Source of the DNA: CAIYQJ01 sp963717255
GTDB taxonomy: Bacteria; Chloroflexota; Limnocylindria; Limnocylindrales; CSP1-4
DNA length: 64,000 bases
Assembly: GCA_963717255.1 (NCBI GenBank)
Contig: CAVQVT010000013.1
Coordinates: 138,836 to 202,835, forward strand
Direction of reading: 5' to 3'
Positions 24,832-32,764 of this stretch are shown one piece after another; the first letter of the stretch is position 1, and each line of letters begins with the position of its first letter. The notes beneath the pieces were generated by a model that was not told where the DNA came from, did no database searches, and saw only the letters and a list, made by a program, of their open reading frames with translations. Both the position numbers and the translations under genes were made by a program.

Positions 24832-26076
24832 ATGCGGATCCTGCTCTGGCACGGCTACCTGCTCGGCGGCACCGGCTCCAACGTCTACACGCGGCAGCTC
24901 GCGCGTGCGTGGATGCGGGCGGGACACGACGTCACGGTGTTCTGCCAGGATCCGCGACCCGACGCGCACGACCTCGGCGGCGCACGCGTCGTCCGCCCCG
25001 ACGTCGGTGGGCTGCTCCCGGTGTTCGTGCTCGACCGGTACGAGGGGTACGAGGTCAGGCTCGTCCAGGAGTGCCGCGCCGACGAGCTCGATCGCTGGGT
25101 GGAAGCGAACGCGACGGCACTGCGCGAGCACCTCCCGGCCGACGTCGTCTTCTGCAACCACGTCCTGCTCGGGGGACCGGTCGGGGCCGCGAGCGGCGCC
25201 CGCTTCGCGGTGAAGGCGCACGGCTCGGAGCTCGAGTACGCGATGCGGGGCGACCCGGCCCTCGCGGCGTGGGGGCGGGACTGCCTGCGACTGGCCGCGG
25301 CCACCTTCGTCGGCTCCGCCCACGTCCGCCGCGTTCTCGAGGACGTGTGCGGCCACGTCGATCGCGTCCACGAGGTCCCGCCGGGGGTCGACATCGACGA
25401 CTGGAGACCGGAGGAGCGGGCGACGGCGCTCGCCGCCCTCCTGGCCGAGGCGAGGCGCGACCCGCCGAACCCCGCCAACGCCGAGGAGCGGCTTCCCGAC
25501 GAGGGCAACGCCGAGCGCCTCGGCCGGTTCCTCGGCGGCGACCGGCCGACGGTCGTCTACTTCGGGAAGCTCATCCGCAACAAGGGCGTGCACGTGCTCC
25601 TCGAGGCGCTCGAGGGGCTCGACGCGCGCGCGGTCATCGTCGGCTTCGGGGACCACCGTCCGGAGCTCGAGCGACTCGCCGGCACGGACGTCCTCTTCAC
25701 GGGCCCGCTCGAGCACCGGCATCTCGTGCACCTGCTCGCCCTGGCCGACGCGTGCGTCGTCCCGTCGATCTTCCCCGAGGCGTTCGGGATGGTCGCCGCC
25801 GAAGCCGCCGCGACCGGATGCCCGCCGCTCGTCGCCCGCCACTCCGGGCTCGCGGAGATCGCCGCAGGTCTCGCGGAGGAGTACCCGCCGGAGCTGCGGC
25901 ACCTCGCCGGCTTCACCTCGGGCGACGTCGGCGCTCTCCGGGCGACGCTGACCGAGCTCCTCGCCCTCGGTCCGCCCGATCGGGCGGCGCTCCGGGCCTC
26001 GGCGCGGCGGGCCGCGGTGGAGCGGTGGAGCTGGACCAGCGTCGCGCACCGGCTCCTGGAGCCGCTCGCACGCTGA
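24832..26076 (+). CDS. glycosyltransferase family 4 protein
   Basis: A 414-aa GT-B fold glycosyltransferase. The N-terminal Gly loop in GYLLGGTGSNVYTRQLA (about 8-24) binds the acceptor side. The C-terminal donor domain has FGKLIRNKGVHVLLEAL (about 243-259) and the retaining EX7E motif in PEAFGMVAAEAAATG near 316-330. The C-terminus includes a helix that folds back (VERWSWTSVAHRLLEPL). Soluble, acting on the inner membrane face; donor and acceptor cannot be told. It stands alone, with no polysaccharide cluster around it. Confidence 0.9.
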   Translation: MRILLWHGYLLGGTGSNVYTRQLARAWMRAGHDVTVFCQDPRPDAHDLGGARVVRPDVGGLLPVFVLDRYEGYEVRLVQECRADELDRWVEANATALREHLPADVVFCNHVLLGGPVGAASGARFAVKAHGSELEYAMRGDPALAAWGRDCLRLAAATFVGSAHVRRVLEDVCGHVDRVHEVPPGVDIDDWRPEERATALAALLAEARRDPPNPANAEERLPDEGNAERLGRFLGGDRPTVVYFGKLIRNKGVHVLLEALEGLDARAVIVGFGDHRPELERLAGTDVLFTGPLEHRHLVHLLALADACVVPSIFPEAFGMVAAEAAATGCPPLVARHSGLAEIAAGLAEEYPPELRHLAGFTSGDVGALRATLTELLALGPPDRAALRASARRAAVERWSWTSVAHRLLEPLAR

Positions 26077-26116
26077 CAGACGCCATCGGTCCGCGCTCGG
26101 ATCGATCGCGCGTCGA

Positions 26117-26157
26117 TGGCGCGCCCGGAGGGCGTCGAGCGCGCGGGAACAACGGCC
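26117..26157 (+). repeat. dispersed intergenic repeat, copy 3
   Basis: TGGCGCGCCCGGAGGGC then GCGCGCGGGAACAAC. GCGCGC occurs at both ends, so the element can fold as a hairpin. It lies between the convergent glycosyltransferase and FAD oxidoreductase genes. Confidence 0.6.
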
Positions 26158-26181
26158 AGACCGGTCGTCTGGTCGGCGCCC

Positions 26182-27570
26182 TCAGGCCGTCGGCGGGATG
26201 TTGTGGTTGACCCGGAACAGGTTCTCCGGGTCGTAGCGGCGCTTGACCTCCGCGAGGCGACCGAGCTTCGCCGGACCGTAGACCGCGAGAGCCTTCCGGT
26301 GCGCGTCGGCGTCGTCGTGCCCCAGGAAGTTGACGTACTGGCCGGCCGTCGCATGGGGCCGCATGGCGTCGGAGAAGCCCCTGACCCACCCGACCCGCGC
26401 CGCGTCGTCGGCGGGATCGGGCCAGAAGCCGTAGACGTTGAGCCAGAACTGGGCAGAGCGATCCGGGAACGCCGTGGCGTCCTCGGCGACCCGGCCGAAC
26501 GCGCCGCCCATGTGGTGGAGGTCGGCGGCCGTCCCGACCCAGCGCTGGGCGCCGCACCGCTCGACGAGCGTGTCGATCGTCGAGCCATCGAACCGGTCGA
26601 ACGACGCGTTCCGCCAGTACGCCCGGACGCCCTTCGGCATCGCGGCGTCGAACATCGACTGGAAGGCGCGCCATCGGGTGGGATCCAGGATCGCGGCGTC
26701 CGGCGGGCAGGCCGCGCGAAGCCGTCCGATCACCGCCTCGCCCTCGGCCCGATCCGCCCCCGCCCACGCGAACCCAAGGAACATGAGCACCCGGTCGCCC
26801 AGCTCCCAGTCGGGGGGCGGGACCATGAACGTCGTCAGCGTCGTGATGTCGTCGGAGACGTCGGCCGCCCACTCGACGTACGCCCGGAGGGCCTCGCTCC
26901 AGCGCGGGAGCTCGTAGATGAGCGTGCCGGCGAGGACATCCGGGTCGAGCGGGTGGGCGCGGAAGGTGAACGACGTGACGACCCCGAAGTTCCCGCCACC
27001 GCCACGCAGGCCCCAGAACAGGTCCGGGTGTTCGACGTCGCTCGCCCGGACGTGCTGGCCGGTCGCGAGGACGACCTCGGCGGACACGAGGTTGTCGATC
27101 GTCAGGCCGTGCGCCCGGGTCAGCCAGCCGACACCTCCGCCGAGCGTCAGGCCGGCGATCCCCGTCCCGGAGACCACGCCCATCGGCACCGCGAGCGCGT
27201 GTGGCTCGGTCGCCCGATCGATGTCCCCGAGGGTCGCCCCAGCCGAGACGCGGACCAGTCGGGCGTCGGGGTCGACCTCGATCGCGTCCAGGTCGCCCAT
27301 GTCGAGGAGGATCCCGTCGTCCACGGTGCCGTTGCCGGCGACGTTGTGGCCCCCGCCGCGGATGGCGAGAGCCAGCCCGGTCTCCCGAGCGAGCGCGATC
27401 GTGGGTGCGACGTCCTCGACCCCGGTGGCCCGGACGATCAGCGCGGGATGCTTGTCGATCATCCCGTTCCAGACTCGCCGAGCCTCGTCGTAACCGACGT
27501 CGCCGGGCGTCACGACCTGTCCCTGCACGGCGGCTCGGAGCCGCGAGATCATGTCCCCGCTCATCGTCAT
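26182..27570 (-). CDS. FAD-binding oxidoreductase, BBE (berberine bridge enzyme) type
   Basis: A 462-aa flavoprotein. The FAD_binding_4 domain starts around residue 35. It holds ALAIRGGGHNVAGNG, in which the His is the usual covalent 8-alpha-FAD attachment, and later LTLGGGVGWLTRAHGLTID. A substrate domain follows. The BBE motif RYDPENLFRVNHNIPP ends the protein. The second covalent Cys of 6-S-cysteinyl types is not obvious: the GxxG region reads GLRGGGGNFGVVT. The enzyme should oxidise a sugar, alcohol or amine using O2. ATG 27570 has AAGGGG upstream. The convergent neighbour is the glycosyltransferase. Confidence 0.92.
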   Translation of the reverse strand: MTMSGDMISRLRAAVQGQVVTPGDVGYDEARRVWNGMIDKHPALIVRATGVEDVAPTIALARETGLALAIRGGGHNVAGNGTVDDGILLDMGDLDAIEVDPDARLVRVSAGATLGDIDRATEPHALAVPMGVVSGTGIAGLTLGGGVGWLTRAHGLTIDNLVSAEVVLATGQHVRASDVEHPDLFWGLRGGGGNFGVVTSFTFRAHPLDPDVLAGTLIYELPRWSEALRAYVEWAADVSDDITTLTTFMVPPPDWELGDRVLMFLGFAWAGADRAEGEAVIGRLRAACPPDAAILDPTRWRAFQSMFDAAMPKGVRAYWRNASFDRFDGSTIDTLVERCGAQRWVGTAADLHHMGGAFGRVAEDATAFPDRSAQFWLNVYGFWPDPADDAARVGWVRGFSDAMRPHATAGQYVNFLGHDDADAHRKALAVYGPAKLGRLAEVKRRYDPENLFRVNHNIPPTA

Positions 27571-27596
27571 CTGGGTTCCCCTTCGCCTGGACCACC

Positions 27597-27641
27597 GTTC
27601 CCGGGGGTCGGTCGTTGATCCGGATGGGCGCTCGTCGGACA
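27597..27641 (+). repeat. 45-bp direct repeat, copy A
   Basis: Starts GTTCCCGGGGG and ends GATGGGCGCTCGTCGG. It matches 28052-28096 with about four differences. Both lie in promoter regions (of the FAD oxidoreductase here and of the GlxA-type regulator there). Confidence 0.6.
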
Positions 27642-27715
27642 TCCGCGCTGGACCCGGCACGACGTCGGCCGGGAGCGCAGCGCGGCCACGAGGAGGTCCG
27701 GGAACCCTCCTCGGG

Positions 27716-27979
27716 TCACGGCAGGACACACACCGCCGTCCACTCGCCGTCGGCCTTGACGATCGCGGTCCGGCCGATCCTGCCGTCGGGTGTCCGGCAC
27801 GGCTGATCGGTCAGCGCGTGGCGCAGGCGCCACGAGCGGTAGAAGGCAACGAGCCTGGAGCCCAGGCCCGGGCGATCCGGTCCGGCCGCGAGCCGGGCGA
27901 GCCGGGCCCGCTCGTGCGCCGCCGAGGTCTCCCGCTCCAGCGTCCGGAGCCCCTCGTCGGGGGGAAGCCAGCGAAGCAT
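27716..27979 (-). CDS. small hypothetical protein, 87 aa
   Basis: Small basic protein of unknown family. The ATG at 27979 is preceded by GGAGAAGAACG, a good ribosome site, which decides the start. The frame itself is open to 28201. Residues 10-40 form a charged amphipathic helix (coiled-coil-like), then GSRLVAFYRSWRLRHAL, and a short strand-rich end with two Cys (QPCRTPDGRIG ... TAVCVLP) that may pair. It lies between two regulatory/oxidoreductase genes, divergent from the GlxA-type regulator at 28176. Confidence 0.55.
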   Translation of the reverse strand: MLRWLPPDEGLRTLERETSAAHERARLARLAAGPDRPGLGSRLVAFYRSWRLRHALTDQPCRTPDGRIGRTAIVKADGEWTAVCVLP

Positions 27980-28051
27980 CGTTCTTCTCCTCACTCTCAT
28001 CGCAGCGCGGGCCCGGACCGTCGCGTCCGGGACGGGACGCGCGACTCGACT

Positions 28052-28096
28052 GTTCCCGGGGGCCGGTCGCCGATCCGGATGGGCGCTCGTCGGGCG
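28052..28096 (+). repeat. 45-bp direct repeat, copy B
   Basis: Second copy of the element at 27597-27641, same orientation, 80 nt upstream of the GlxA-type regulator start. It may be a shared regulatory site or another dispersed repeat family. Confidence 0.6.
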
Positions 28097-28175
28097 CTCA
28101 CGTCGATGCACCGTTGCAGTGTCGGCGCCCAGGTGCCATGGTGGAAGAGACGGAATCCACCGAATCGGGGCGAAC

Positions 28176-29195
28176 ATGACAGTCGCGCGCCAACCACGCA
28201 TCGCCCTCCTCGCCGCGCCGGAGACGTCGGCGTCCGTTCTGTACGGGCTCTACGACGTCCTGCTGTCCGTTGGTCCGATGTGGTCGGACATGACGGCCGC
28301 CGAGCCGGCCGACGCGCTACTGGAAGTCCGGATCGTCGCCGCGACCGGGGAGCCCTTCCGCTGCTTCGGCGGCATCCTCGTCGAACCGCACGCCTCCGTC
28401 GCCGACGTCCACCAGGTCGACGCGGTCGTCGTGTGCGACATGTACACCCCGATCGACACGCCGCCGCGCGGCCGCTTCATCGGCGAGATCGACTGGCTGC
28501 GTCGAGCGCACGCCGGTGGTGCGCTGCTCGCCTCCGTGTGCACCGGCTCGCTGCTGCTCGCGGAGGCCGGCCTGCTCGATGGCCGGTCATGCGCCGGGCA
28601 CTGGGCCTATCGGGACCTGTTCCGGTCCGCGTACCCGAGCGTCCGATTCGGCCCGGGCGAGATCCTGGATCTCTCGAGCGAGGACGAGGGCCTGATCACG
28701 GCCGGCGGGGTGACGGCCTGGCAGGACCTCGCCCTCCACCTGATCGCGCGCTTCTGCGGCCCTGAGCACGCGGCGCGGACCGCGAAGGTCTACCTGCTGT
28801 CGGGCCACGAGGACGGGCAGCTGCCCTTCTCGGCGATGACGCGACGCGTTCGGACGGACGACGCCGTCATCGGAGATTGCCTGGCATGGATCGCCGACAA
28901 TCCCACGTCGGCGAACCCGGTGACCGCGATGGCCGAGCGCTCAGGCCTCAACCGGCGGACCTTCGCCCGCAGGTTCCAGGCGTCGACCGGCCGCCGGCCG
29001 ATCGACCATGTCCACGCGCTGCGCATCGAAGGCGCGCGCGAGCTGCTCGAGACCGGGAGCATCGCGGTCGAGGACGTCGGCTTCCGGGTCGGCTACGAGG
29101 ACCCGACGTTCTTCCGCCGGCTCTTCAAGCGGACGACCGGCCTCACCCCCGCCGCGTATCGCCGGAAGTTCGCGCGGATCATCGGGACCGGGTGA
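28176..29195 (+). CDS. GlxA-type AraC family regulator with DJ-1/PfpI domain
   Basis: A 339-aa regulator. Residues 1-190 form a DJ-1/PfpI (class I glutamine amidotransferase-like) domain with the Cys elbow ASVCTGSLLLAEAGLLDG (about 125-142). Residues 230-335 form the double AraC helix-turn-helix, with MAERSGLNRRTFARRFQ and VGFRVGYEDPTFFRRLF as the two recognition blocks. Members activate nearby catabolic or stress genes in response to small molecules. It could control the FAD oxidoreductase gene across the shared repeat at 27597/28052. Ends 22 nt from the convergent TetR gene. Confidence 0.92.
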   Translation: MTVARQPRIALLAAPETSASVLYGLYDVLLSVGPMWSDMTAAEPADALLEVRIVAATGEPFRCFGGILVEPHASVADVHQVDAVVVCDMYTPIDTPPRGRFIGEIDWLRRAHAGGALLASVCTGSLLLAEAGLLDGRSCAGHWAYRDLFRSAYPSVRFGPGEILDLSSEDEGLITAGGVTAWQDLALHLIARFCGPEHAARTAKVYLLSGHEDGQLPFSAMTRRVRTDDAVIGDCLAWIADNPTSANPVTAMAERSGLNRRTFARRFQASTGRRPIDHVHALRIEGARELLETGSIAVEDVGFRVGYEDPTFFRRLFKRTTGLTPAAYRRKFARIIGTG

Positions 29196-29217
29196 CGGCA
29201 TCGCCGCTGGGTCCGGC

Positions 29218-29856
29218 TCAGCCGTTCGCGAGCCGCCGCTCCAGCCCGTCGAGGATCAGGTCGAGCCCGAATGCGAACTCCGCGTCGTCGTCGTGGTCGG
29301 CCTCGTCCATGACCCGTCTCGCGTGCGGGAGGGTGCCCGTGGACAGCGCCTCGAGGATCGCGGGGTCGGGCGCGCCCTGCTCCCCCGGGTCGAACAGCTC
29401 GCGCGTGAAGCCAAGCACGCGGCTGTCGAGCACGTGGACCGCGGTGTGCGCGAGCTGTGGCGAGAAGCCGGCGGCCAGGAGGCATCCCGTGACGCCGTCG
29501 AGGTAGATGACCATGGGCAGGCGGACCCGCGGGCGCAACGCGAGCAGGACGGGCGCCCACGGGTGGCGGCGCACGACCGCGCGGCCGCTCCACGCGCACC
29601 GCCGGATCGCCTCCTTCCACTCCACGTCCGCGGGCGGCGTCTCGATCTCGTCCACGAGGAGGTCAGCCATCCCGTCGAGGAGCTCGTCCTTGCCTCCGAC
29701 GTGGTTGTACAGCGACATCGCCTCCACGCCCAGGGCATGACCCACCCGGCGCATCGTGACGGCGTCAAGGCCCTCCGCGTCGGCGACGTCCATCGCCGCA
29801 CGGAGCACGCGCTCACGGTTCAGCGGGTCGCGGCCGGCACGGGTTCGAGGGGTCAT
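29218..29856 (-). CDS. TetR family repressor of the divergent oxidoreductase gene
   Basis: A 212-aa TetR-type regulator. The N-terminal helix-turn-helix spans residues 12-60, with LNRERVLRAAMDVADAEGLD and VTMRRVGHALGVEAMSLYNH. The TetR_C_1-like ligand domain follows. The ATG at 29856 sits 17 nt from the first of three TTACnnnGTAA operator copies, and the divergent MDR gene starts beyond the third, so it most likely represses itself and that gene. A 31-residue upstream extension of the frame crosses the operators and was rejected. Confidence 0.9.
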   Translation of the reverse strand: MTPRTRAGRDPLNRERVLRAAMDVADAEGLDAVTMRRVGHALGVEAMSLYNHVGGKDELLDGMADLLVDEIETPPADVEWKEAIRRCAWSGRAVVRRHPWAPVLLALRPRVRLPMVIYLDGVTGCLLAAGFSPQLAHTAVHVLDSRVLGFTRELFDPGEQGAPDPAILEALSTGTLPHARRVMDEADHDDDAEFAFGLDLILDGLERRLANG

Positions 29857-29872
29857 CGCCCGCCAGCATAAC

Positions 29873-29960
29873 TTACGTCGTAAACCTTGTGTAGGGTGCG
29901 CGTGAGGCTTGACAGACTTACAATGTACGTATACGCTGCGCGAGTGCACTTACGGTGTAA
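29873..29960. promoter_or_regulatory. three TTACnnnGTAA operator copies between TetR and MDR genes
   Basis: Inverted-repeat sites at 29873-29883 (TTACGTCGTAA), 29918-29928 (TTACAATGTAC, one mismatch) and 29950-29960 (TTACGGTGTAA). All are preceded by AC or CAC/GAC. They flank and overlap the promoter at 29909-29935 and are AT-rich against the background. Confidence 0.75.
29909..29935 (+). promoter_or_regulatory. promoter of the MDR oxidoreductase gene
   Basis: Perfect -35 TTGACA at 29909-29914 and -10-like TATACG at 29930-29935 (15-nt spacing; TACGCT at 29932 gives 17). The middle TetR operator lies inside the spacer, so bound repressor would exclude polymerase. Confidence 0.6.
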
Positions 29961-29980
29961 GGTCGTGGGGAGGGCAGCTC

Positions 29981-30940
29981 GTGAAGGCGATCGTCCAGCG
30001 GCGGTATGGGGCGCCGGGTGTGCTGACACTCGAGGATCTCCCCGAGCCGGAGCCCGGTACCGGCGAGGTTCTCGTGCGCGTCCGCGCGGCTTCCATCTTC
30101 GCCGGCGACCTGTACGCCGTGCGCGGCGCCCCGTTCTTCGTCCGCTTCGCGACGGGTCTTCGCCGGCCCCGGAACCCCATCCCGGGCATCGACCTCGCGG
30201 GCGTCGTCGAGGCCACGGGCCCAGGGGTGACGGACCTCCGCGCGGGCGACGAGGTGTTCGGGTTCGCGTCGGGGTCGCTCGCAGAGCTCGTGTGCGTGCC
30301 CGCCGACCACCTGGTGCGCCGGCCGCAGGACCTGACGTTCGAGCAGGCCGCCGCCGTGCCGGAGGCCGGCATGACCGCCCTCCAGGGGTTGCGTGATCAC
30401 GGCCGGGTGCGGGCGGGACAGCGGGTGCTCGTGATCGGCGCGTCCGGCGGCGTCGGCACGTTCGCGGTGCAGATCGCGAAGGCGCTCGGTGCCGAGGTGA
30501 CCGGCGTCTGCGGCCCGGCGAACCTCGAGCTCGTGCGATCGATCGGCGCGGACCACGTCCTCGACTACACCCGGACGGACGTGACCACGGCCGCGGACCG
30601 GTACGACGTCATCCTCCAGTTGGCCGGGACCGCGTCGCCGCGACGCCTGCGCCGCGCGCTCGCGCCGGGCGGCACGCTCGTGCTGAGCAGCGGTCAGGGC
30701 CGGATCGCGGGCGTGGACCGGATCCTCGTCGCGACTGTGCTCGACCCCTTCGTCCGCGAGCGCCTCGCGGTGTTCGTCACGAAGGAGAACGGGACGGATC
30801 TCGGGATCCTCGCGGACATGATCGCGGCCGGGCAGGTGCGCCCGGTCATCGATCGGACGTACCCGCTGGCGGAAGCGGCGGAGGCCTTCCGCTACCTCGA
30901 AGCCGGGCATGCGCGCGGCAAGGTCGTCATCTCGGTCTGA
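29981..30940 (+). CDS. NAD(P)-dependent MDR family alcohol dehydrogenase/quinone oxidoreductase
   Basis: A 319-aa zinc-free medium-chain reductase. The GroES-like N-terminal domain carries IPGIDLAGVVEATGPGV (about 67-83) and the Rossmann motif VLVIGASGGVGTFAVQIAKA (about 150-169). The C-terminal end PLAEAAEAFRYLEAGHARGK is standard. The GTG start at 29981 is preceded by GGGGAGGG. Target of the divergent TetR through the three operators. It is a close paralogue of the gene at 51901-52827. It reduces a quinone or enone with NADPH; the inducer is probably the substrate itself. Confidence 0.9.
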   Translation: MKAIVQRRYGAPGVLTLEDLPEPEPGTGEVLVRVRAASIFAGDLYAVRGAPFFVRFATGLRRPRNPIPGIDLAGVVEATGPGVTDLRAGDEVFGFASGSLAELVCVPADHLVRRPQDLTFEQAAAVPEAGMTALQGLRDHGRVRAGQRVLVIGASGGVGTFAVQIAKALGAEVTGVCGPANLELVRSIGADHVLDYTRTDVTTAADRYDVILQLAGTASPRRLRRALAPGGTLVLSSGQGRIAGVDRILVATVLDPFVRERLAVFVTKENGTDLGILADMIAAGQVRPVIDRTYPLAEAAEAFRYLEAGHARGKVVISV

Positions 30941-30996
30941 GGCGCCCGAGAGCCACGCCGCCGACAGGGCGCACCCGAGGGAGAGTCGTCATCACG

Positions 30997-31398
30997 ATGA
31001 ACCAGAACGAGGCGACAGAGGTCATGACGGACGTAAGGATCATCCTCGCCGGGCTGTGGGTGGCCGTGATGCTGACCTACCTCCTGGGGGATGTGCTGCG
31101 CGTGTTCGCGGGCGATATCACGCCGGGCCGACTCGGGGGCCGAGAGGCGAGCCAGGGGATGTGGCTGGGGATCGCGGCGATCATGCTGGTCCCGATCGTC
31201 ATGGTCGTCCTGTCCCTGGTGCTGCCGTACCCCGCGGTCGGCTGGCTCACCATCGTCGTGGCAGTGGTCGTCGTCGTCTTCAACCTCGCCGGCTTGCCGT
31301 ACGTGGGCATGTACGACAACTTCCTCATCCTCGTGAGCTTCGTCTTCAACGCGTTGACCATCTGGTACGCATGGACGTGGGTGTCCACGGCTGCCTGA
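30997..31398 (+). CDS. four-helix membrane protein (DUF6326-like)
   Basis: A 133-aa membrane protein with four hydrophobic segments (about residues 14-36, 54-75, 79-101 and 106-128), of the kind annotated DUF6326 in my memory. LYVxD-like residues after the first helix and the GMYDNFLI... turn before the last helix match that impression. The ATG at 30997 is preceded by GAGGGAGAG. An internal ATG at 31024 is possible. It lies 56 nt behind the MDR gene and may be cotranscribed. Function unknown. Confidence 0.65.
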   Translation: MNQNEATEVMTDVRIILAGLWVAVMLTYLLGDVLRVFAGDITPGRLGGREASQGMWLGIAAIMLVPIVMVVLSLVLPYPAVGWLTIVVAVVVVVFNLAGLPYVGMYDNFLILVSFVFNALTIWYAWTWVSTAA

Positions 31399-31491
31399 CG
31401 TCGTCGCTCCACGGACGTGGACGCACGAGCGGGTCTTGACGATCTCGCCTCCTCGTCCAGGCTCTCGGGTTCAGCGATACGTCGAAGATCG

Positions 31492-31520
31492 TTGACACGA
31501 TGTCTGCCATCTTGTACATT
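31492..31520 (+). promoter_or_regulatory. strong sigma-70-like promoter
   Basis: TTGACA at 31492-31497 and TACATT at 31515-31520 with 17-nt spacing, in a local AT-rich island. It drives the membrane protein/XRE pair starting at 31555. Confidence 0.75.
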
Positions 31521-31547
31521 CCCATGTAATAGATCTTTGACATGGGA
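31515..31547. promoter_or_regulatory. nested palindromes over the -10 box and start site (putative XRE operator)
   Basis: TACAT-TCCC-ATGTA at 31515-31528 overlaps the -10 hexamer. A larger perfect repeat TCCCATGT (31520-31527) / ACATGGGA (31540-31547) follows. The XRE repressor encoded at 31977 in the same transcript is the natural binder. Confidence 0.65.
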
Positions 31548-31554
31548 GACCCTG

Positions 31555-31983
31555 ATGGCGTTCCTCGAGAAGAGCAACTGGGTCGTCATCGTCGTCGGGG
31601 TGCCGACGCTTCTCGTGTACGTGGCCCTGGTCGTGCCGCAGGTGCTCGGCGGGCCGATCGCCGAGGTCTCCTGGGTCCAGTCGATGATCGTCGCCATCGT
31701 CGCCTTCATCGTGGCGAACATCCTGGGCAACGTCGTGGCCGCGGCGTCGAACCCCCGCGAGGCGGACAGGAAGGACCAGCGCGACGCCGAGATCGACCAC
31801 TTCGGTGAGCGGGTCGGCAACTGGCTGATCATCGCCGGCTCGTGCGCCGCTCTCGTCCTCGCCATGCTCGATGCGGAGCAGTTCTGGATCGCCAACGCGA
31901 TCTTCCTCGGGGGCATCGCGGGAGCCCTTCTGAGCTCCGCCACCAAGATCGCGGCCTATCACGGGCCGTTCCAGCAATGGTGA
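31555..31983 (+). CDS. four-helix membrane protein paired with XRE regulator
   Basis: A 142-aa membrane protein: helices at about residues 9-30, 42-66, 90-108 and 113-132. A charged cytoplasmic loop (NPREADRKDQRDAEIDHFGE) lies between helices two and three, and the end is KIAAYHGPFQQW. The stop overlaps the start of the XRE gene (ATGGTGA). Small membrane proteins coupled to a YgzD-like XRE regulator are a common pair in Gram-positives and Chloroflexota. Their role is unknown, possibly sensing membrane state. Confidence 0.75.
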   Translation: MAFLEKSNWVVIVVGVPTLLVYVALVVPQVLGGPIAEVSWVQSMIVAIVAFIVANILGNVVAAASNPREADRKDQRDAEIDHFGERVGNWLIIAGSCAALVLAMLDAEQFWIANAIFLGGIAGALLSSATKIAAYHGPFQQW

Positions 31984-32201
31984 CGCCGACACGGGTCACC
32001 AACTCGATCCGGGCCCTGCGCTTCGCCAACGGCGAGATGACCCAGGCGGAGCTCGCGGATCGCGTCGGCGTGACCCGCCAGACGATCATCGCCATCGAGC
32101 AGGGCAGGTACTCGCCCACGCTCGAGATGGCCTTCCGGATCACCCGGGTCCTCCGCGTGCCGCTCGACGAGGTCTTCCAGTACCCGGACGAACAGCGATG
32201 A
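31977..32201 (+). CDS. XRE family (YgzD-like) helix-turn-helix regulator
   Basis: A 74-aa single-domain Cro/CI-type DNA-binding protein. The helix-turn-helix reads MTQAELADRVGVTRQTIIAI (about 21-40), followed by EQGRYSPTLEMAFRI and the end typical of YgzD (VLRVPLDEVFQYP). It overlaps the membrane-protein gene by 7 nt and is expected to repress the promoter at 31492 through the palindromes there, giving an autoregulated two-gene unit. Confidence 0.9.
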   Translation: MVTPTRVTNSIRALRFANGEMTQAELADRVGVTRQTIIAIEQGRYSPTLEMAFRITRVLRVPLDEVFQYPDEQR

Positions 32202-32269
32202 CGAGCCGACCGCCCGACCCTGCAGCCGCCGGGCCCACCGACCGCCCTCACAGCGATCTGGAGAGCACC

Positions 32270-32764
32270 ATGTCCGAACCGTCGAAGAAGTCAGCGTCCC
32301 TGCCGCCGCGCTGGTTCATCCGCACGTTCTGGGCCGTGCAGCGAGCCGTCTACTCCGTCACGGGCGGCCGGCTCGGCCTCCGGGCCGCGAAGGCCGACCG
32401 CTGGGGCATGATGCGGCTCCGGACGGTCGGGCGCCGCTCGGGCGAGGAGCGAAAGGCCATCCTCGGCTACTTCGAGGACGGCCCCGACCTGGTCACGATG
32501 GCCATGAACGGCTGGGCGGACCCCGAGCCCGCCTGGTGGCTCAACCTGCAGGCGCATCCCGACGTCACCGTCGACCTGCCCGGTGGGTCGCGCGCCGTCC
32601 GCGGACGTGCAGCGAACGCGGAGGAGCGGCCGCGCCTGTGGGCGAAGTGGGCCGCTTACGACAAGGACCTCGACGCCTTCGCCGCTCGGCGCTCCCGCGA
32701 GACCGCGGTCGTCATCCTCTCGCCGCGACCCGAGCCGCAGCCCGGCAACCGCCAGCCGACCTGA
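32270..32764 (+). CDS. deazaflavin (F420)-dependent nitroreductase, Ddn family
   Basis: A 164-aa member of the Ddn family, split-barrel enzymes that use reduced F420 to reduce nitroaromatics or quinones. Family marks are RLRTVGRRSGEERKAILGYF (about 47-66), the W-W-NLQAHPDV segment (about 91-101) and the GxxR-VRGRxA strand. The start at 32270 is fixed by GGAGAG 6 nt upstream; an ATG at 32198 is open but lacks a site. It points to F420 use in this organism together with the PPOX proteins. Its stop is followed by GGCCCGGGC, where a copied piece of the MBL gene begins. A deleted copy of this gene lies at 23093-23230. Confidence 0.9.
   Translation: MSEPSKKSASLPPRWFIRTFWAVQRAVYSVTGGRLGLRAAKADRWGMMRLRTVGRRSGEERKAILGYFEDGPDLVTMAMNGWADPEPAWWLNLQAHPDVTVDLPGGSRAVRGRAANAEERPRLWAKWAAYDKDLDAFAARRSRETAVVILSPRPEPQPGNRQPT

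Noticed and set aside
26117..26157. tRNA gene at the dispersed repeats
   Set aside because: The reverse complement ends in a CCA-like acceptor sequence, but no D-, anticodon or matching T-arm can be folded in any copy.
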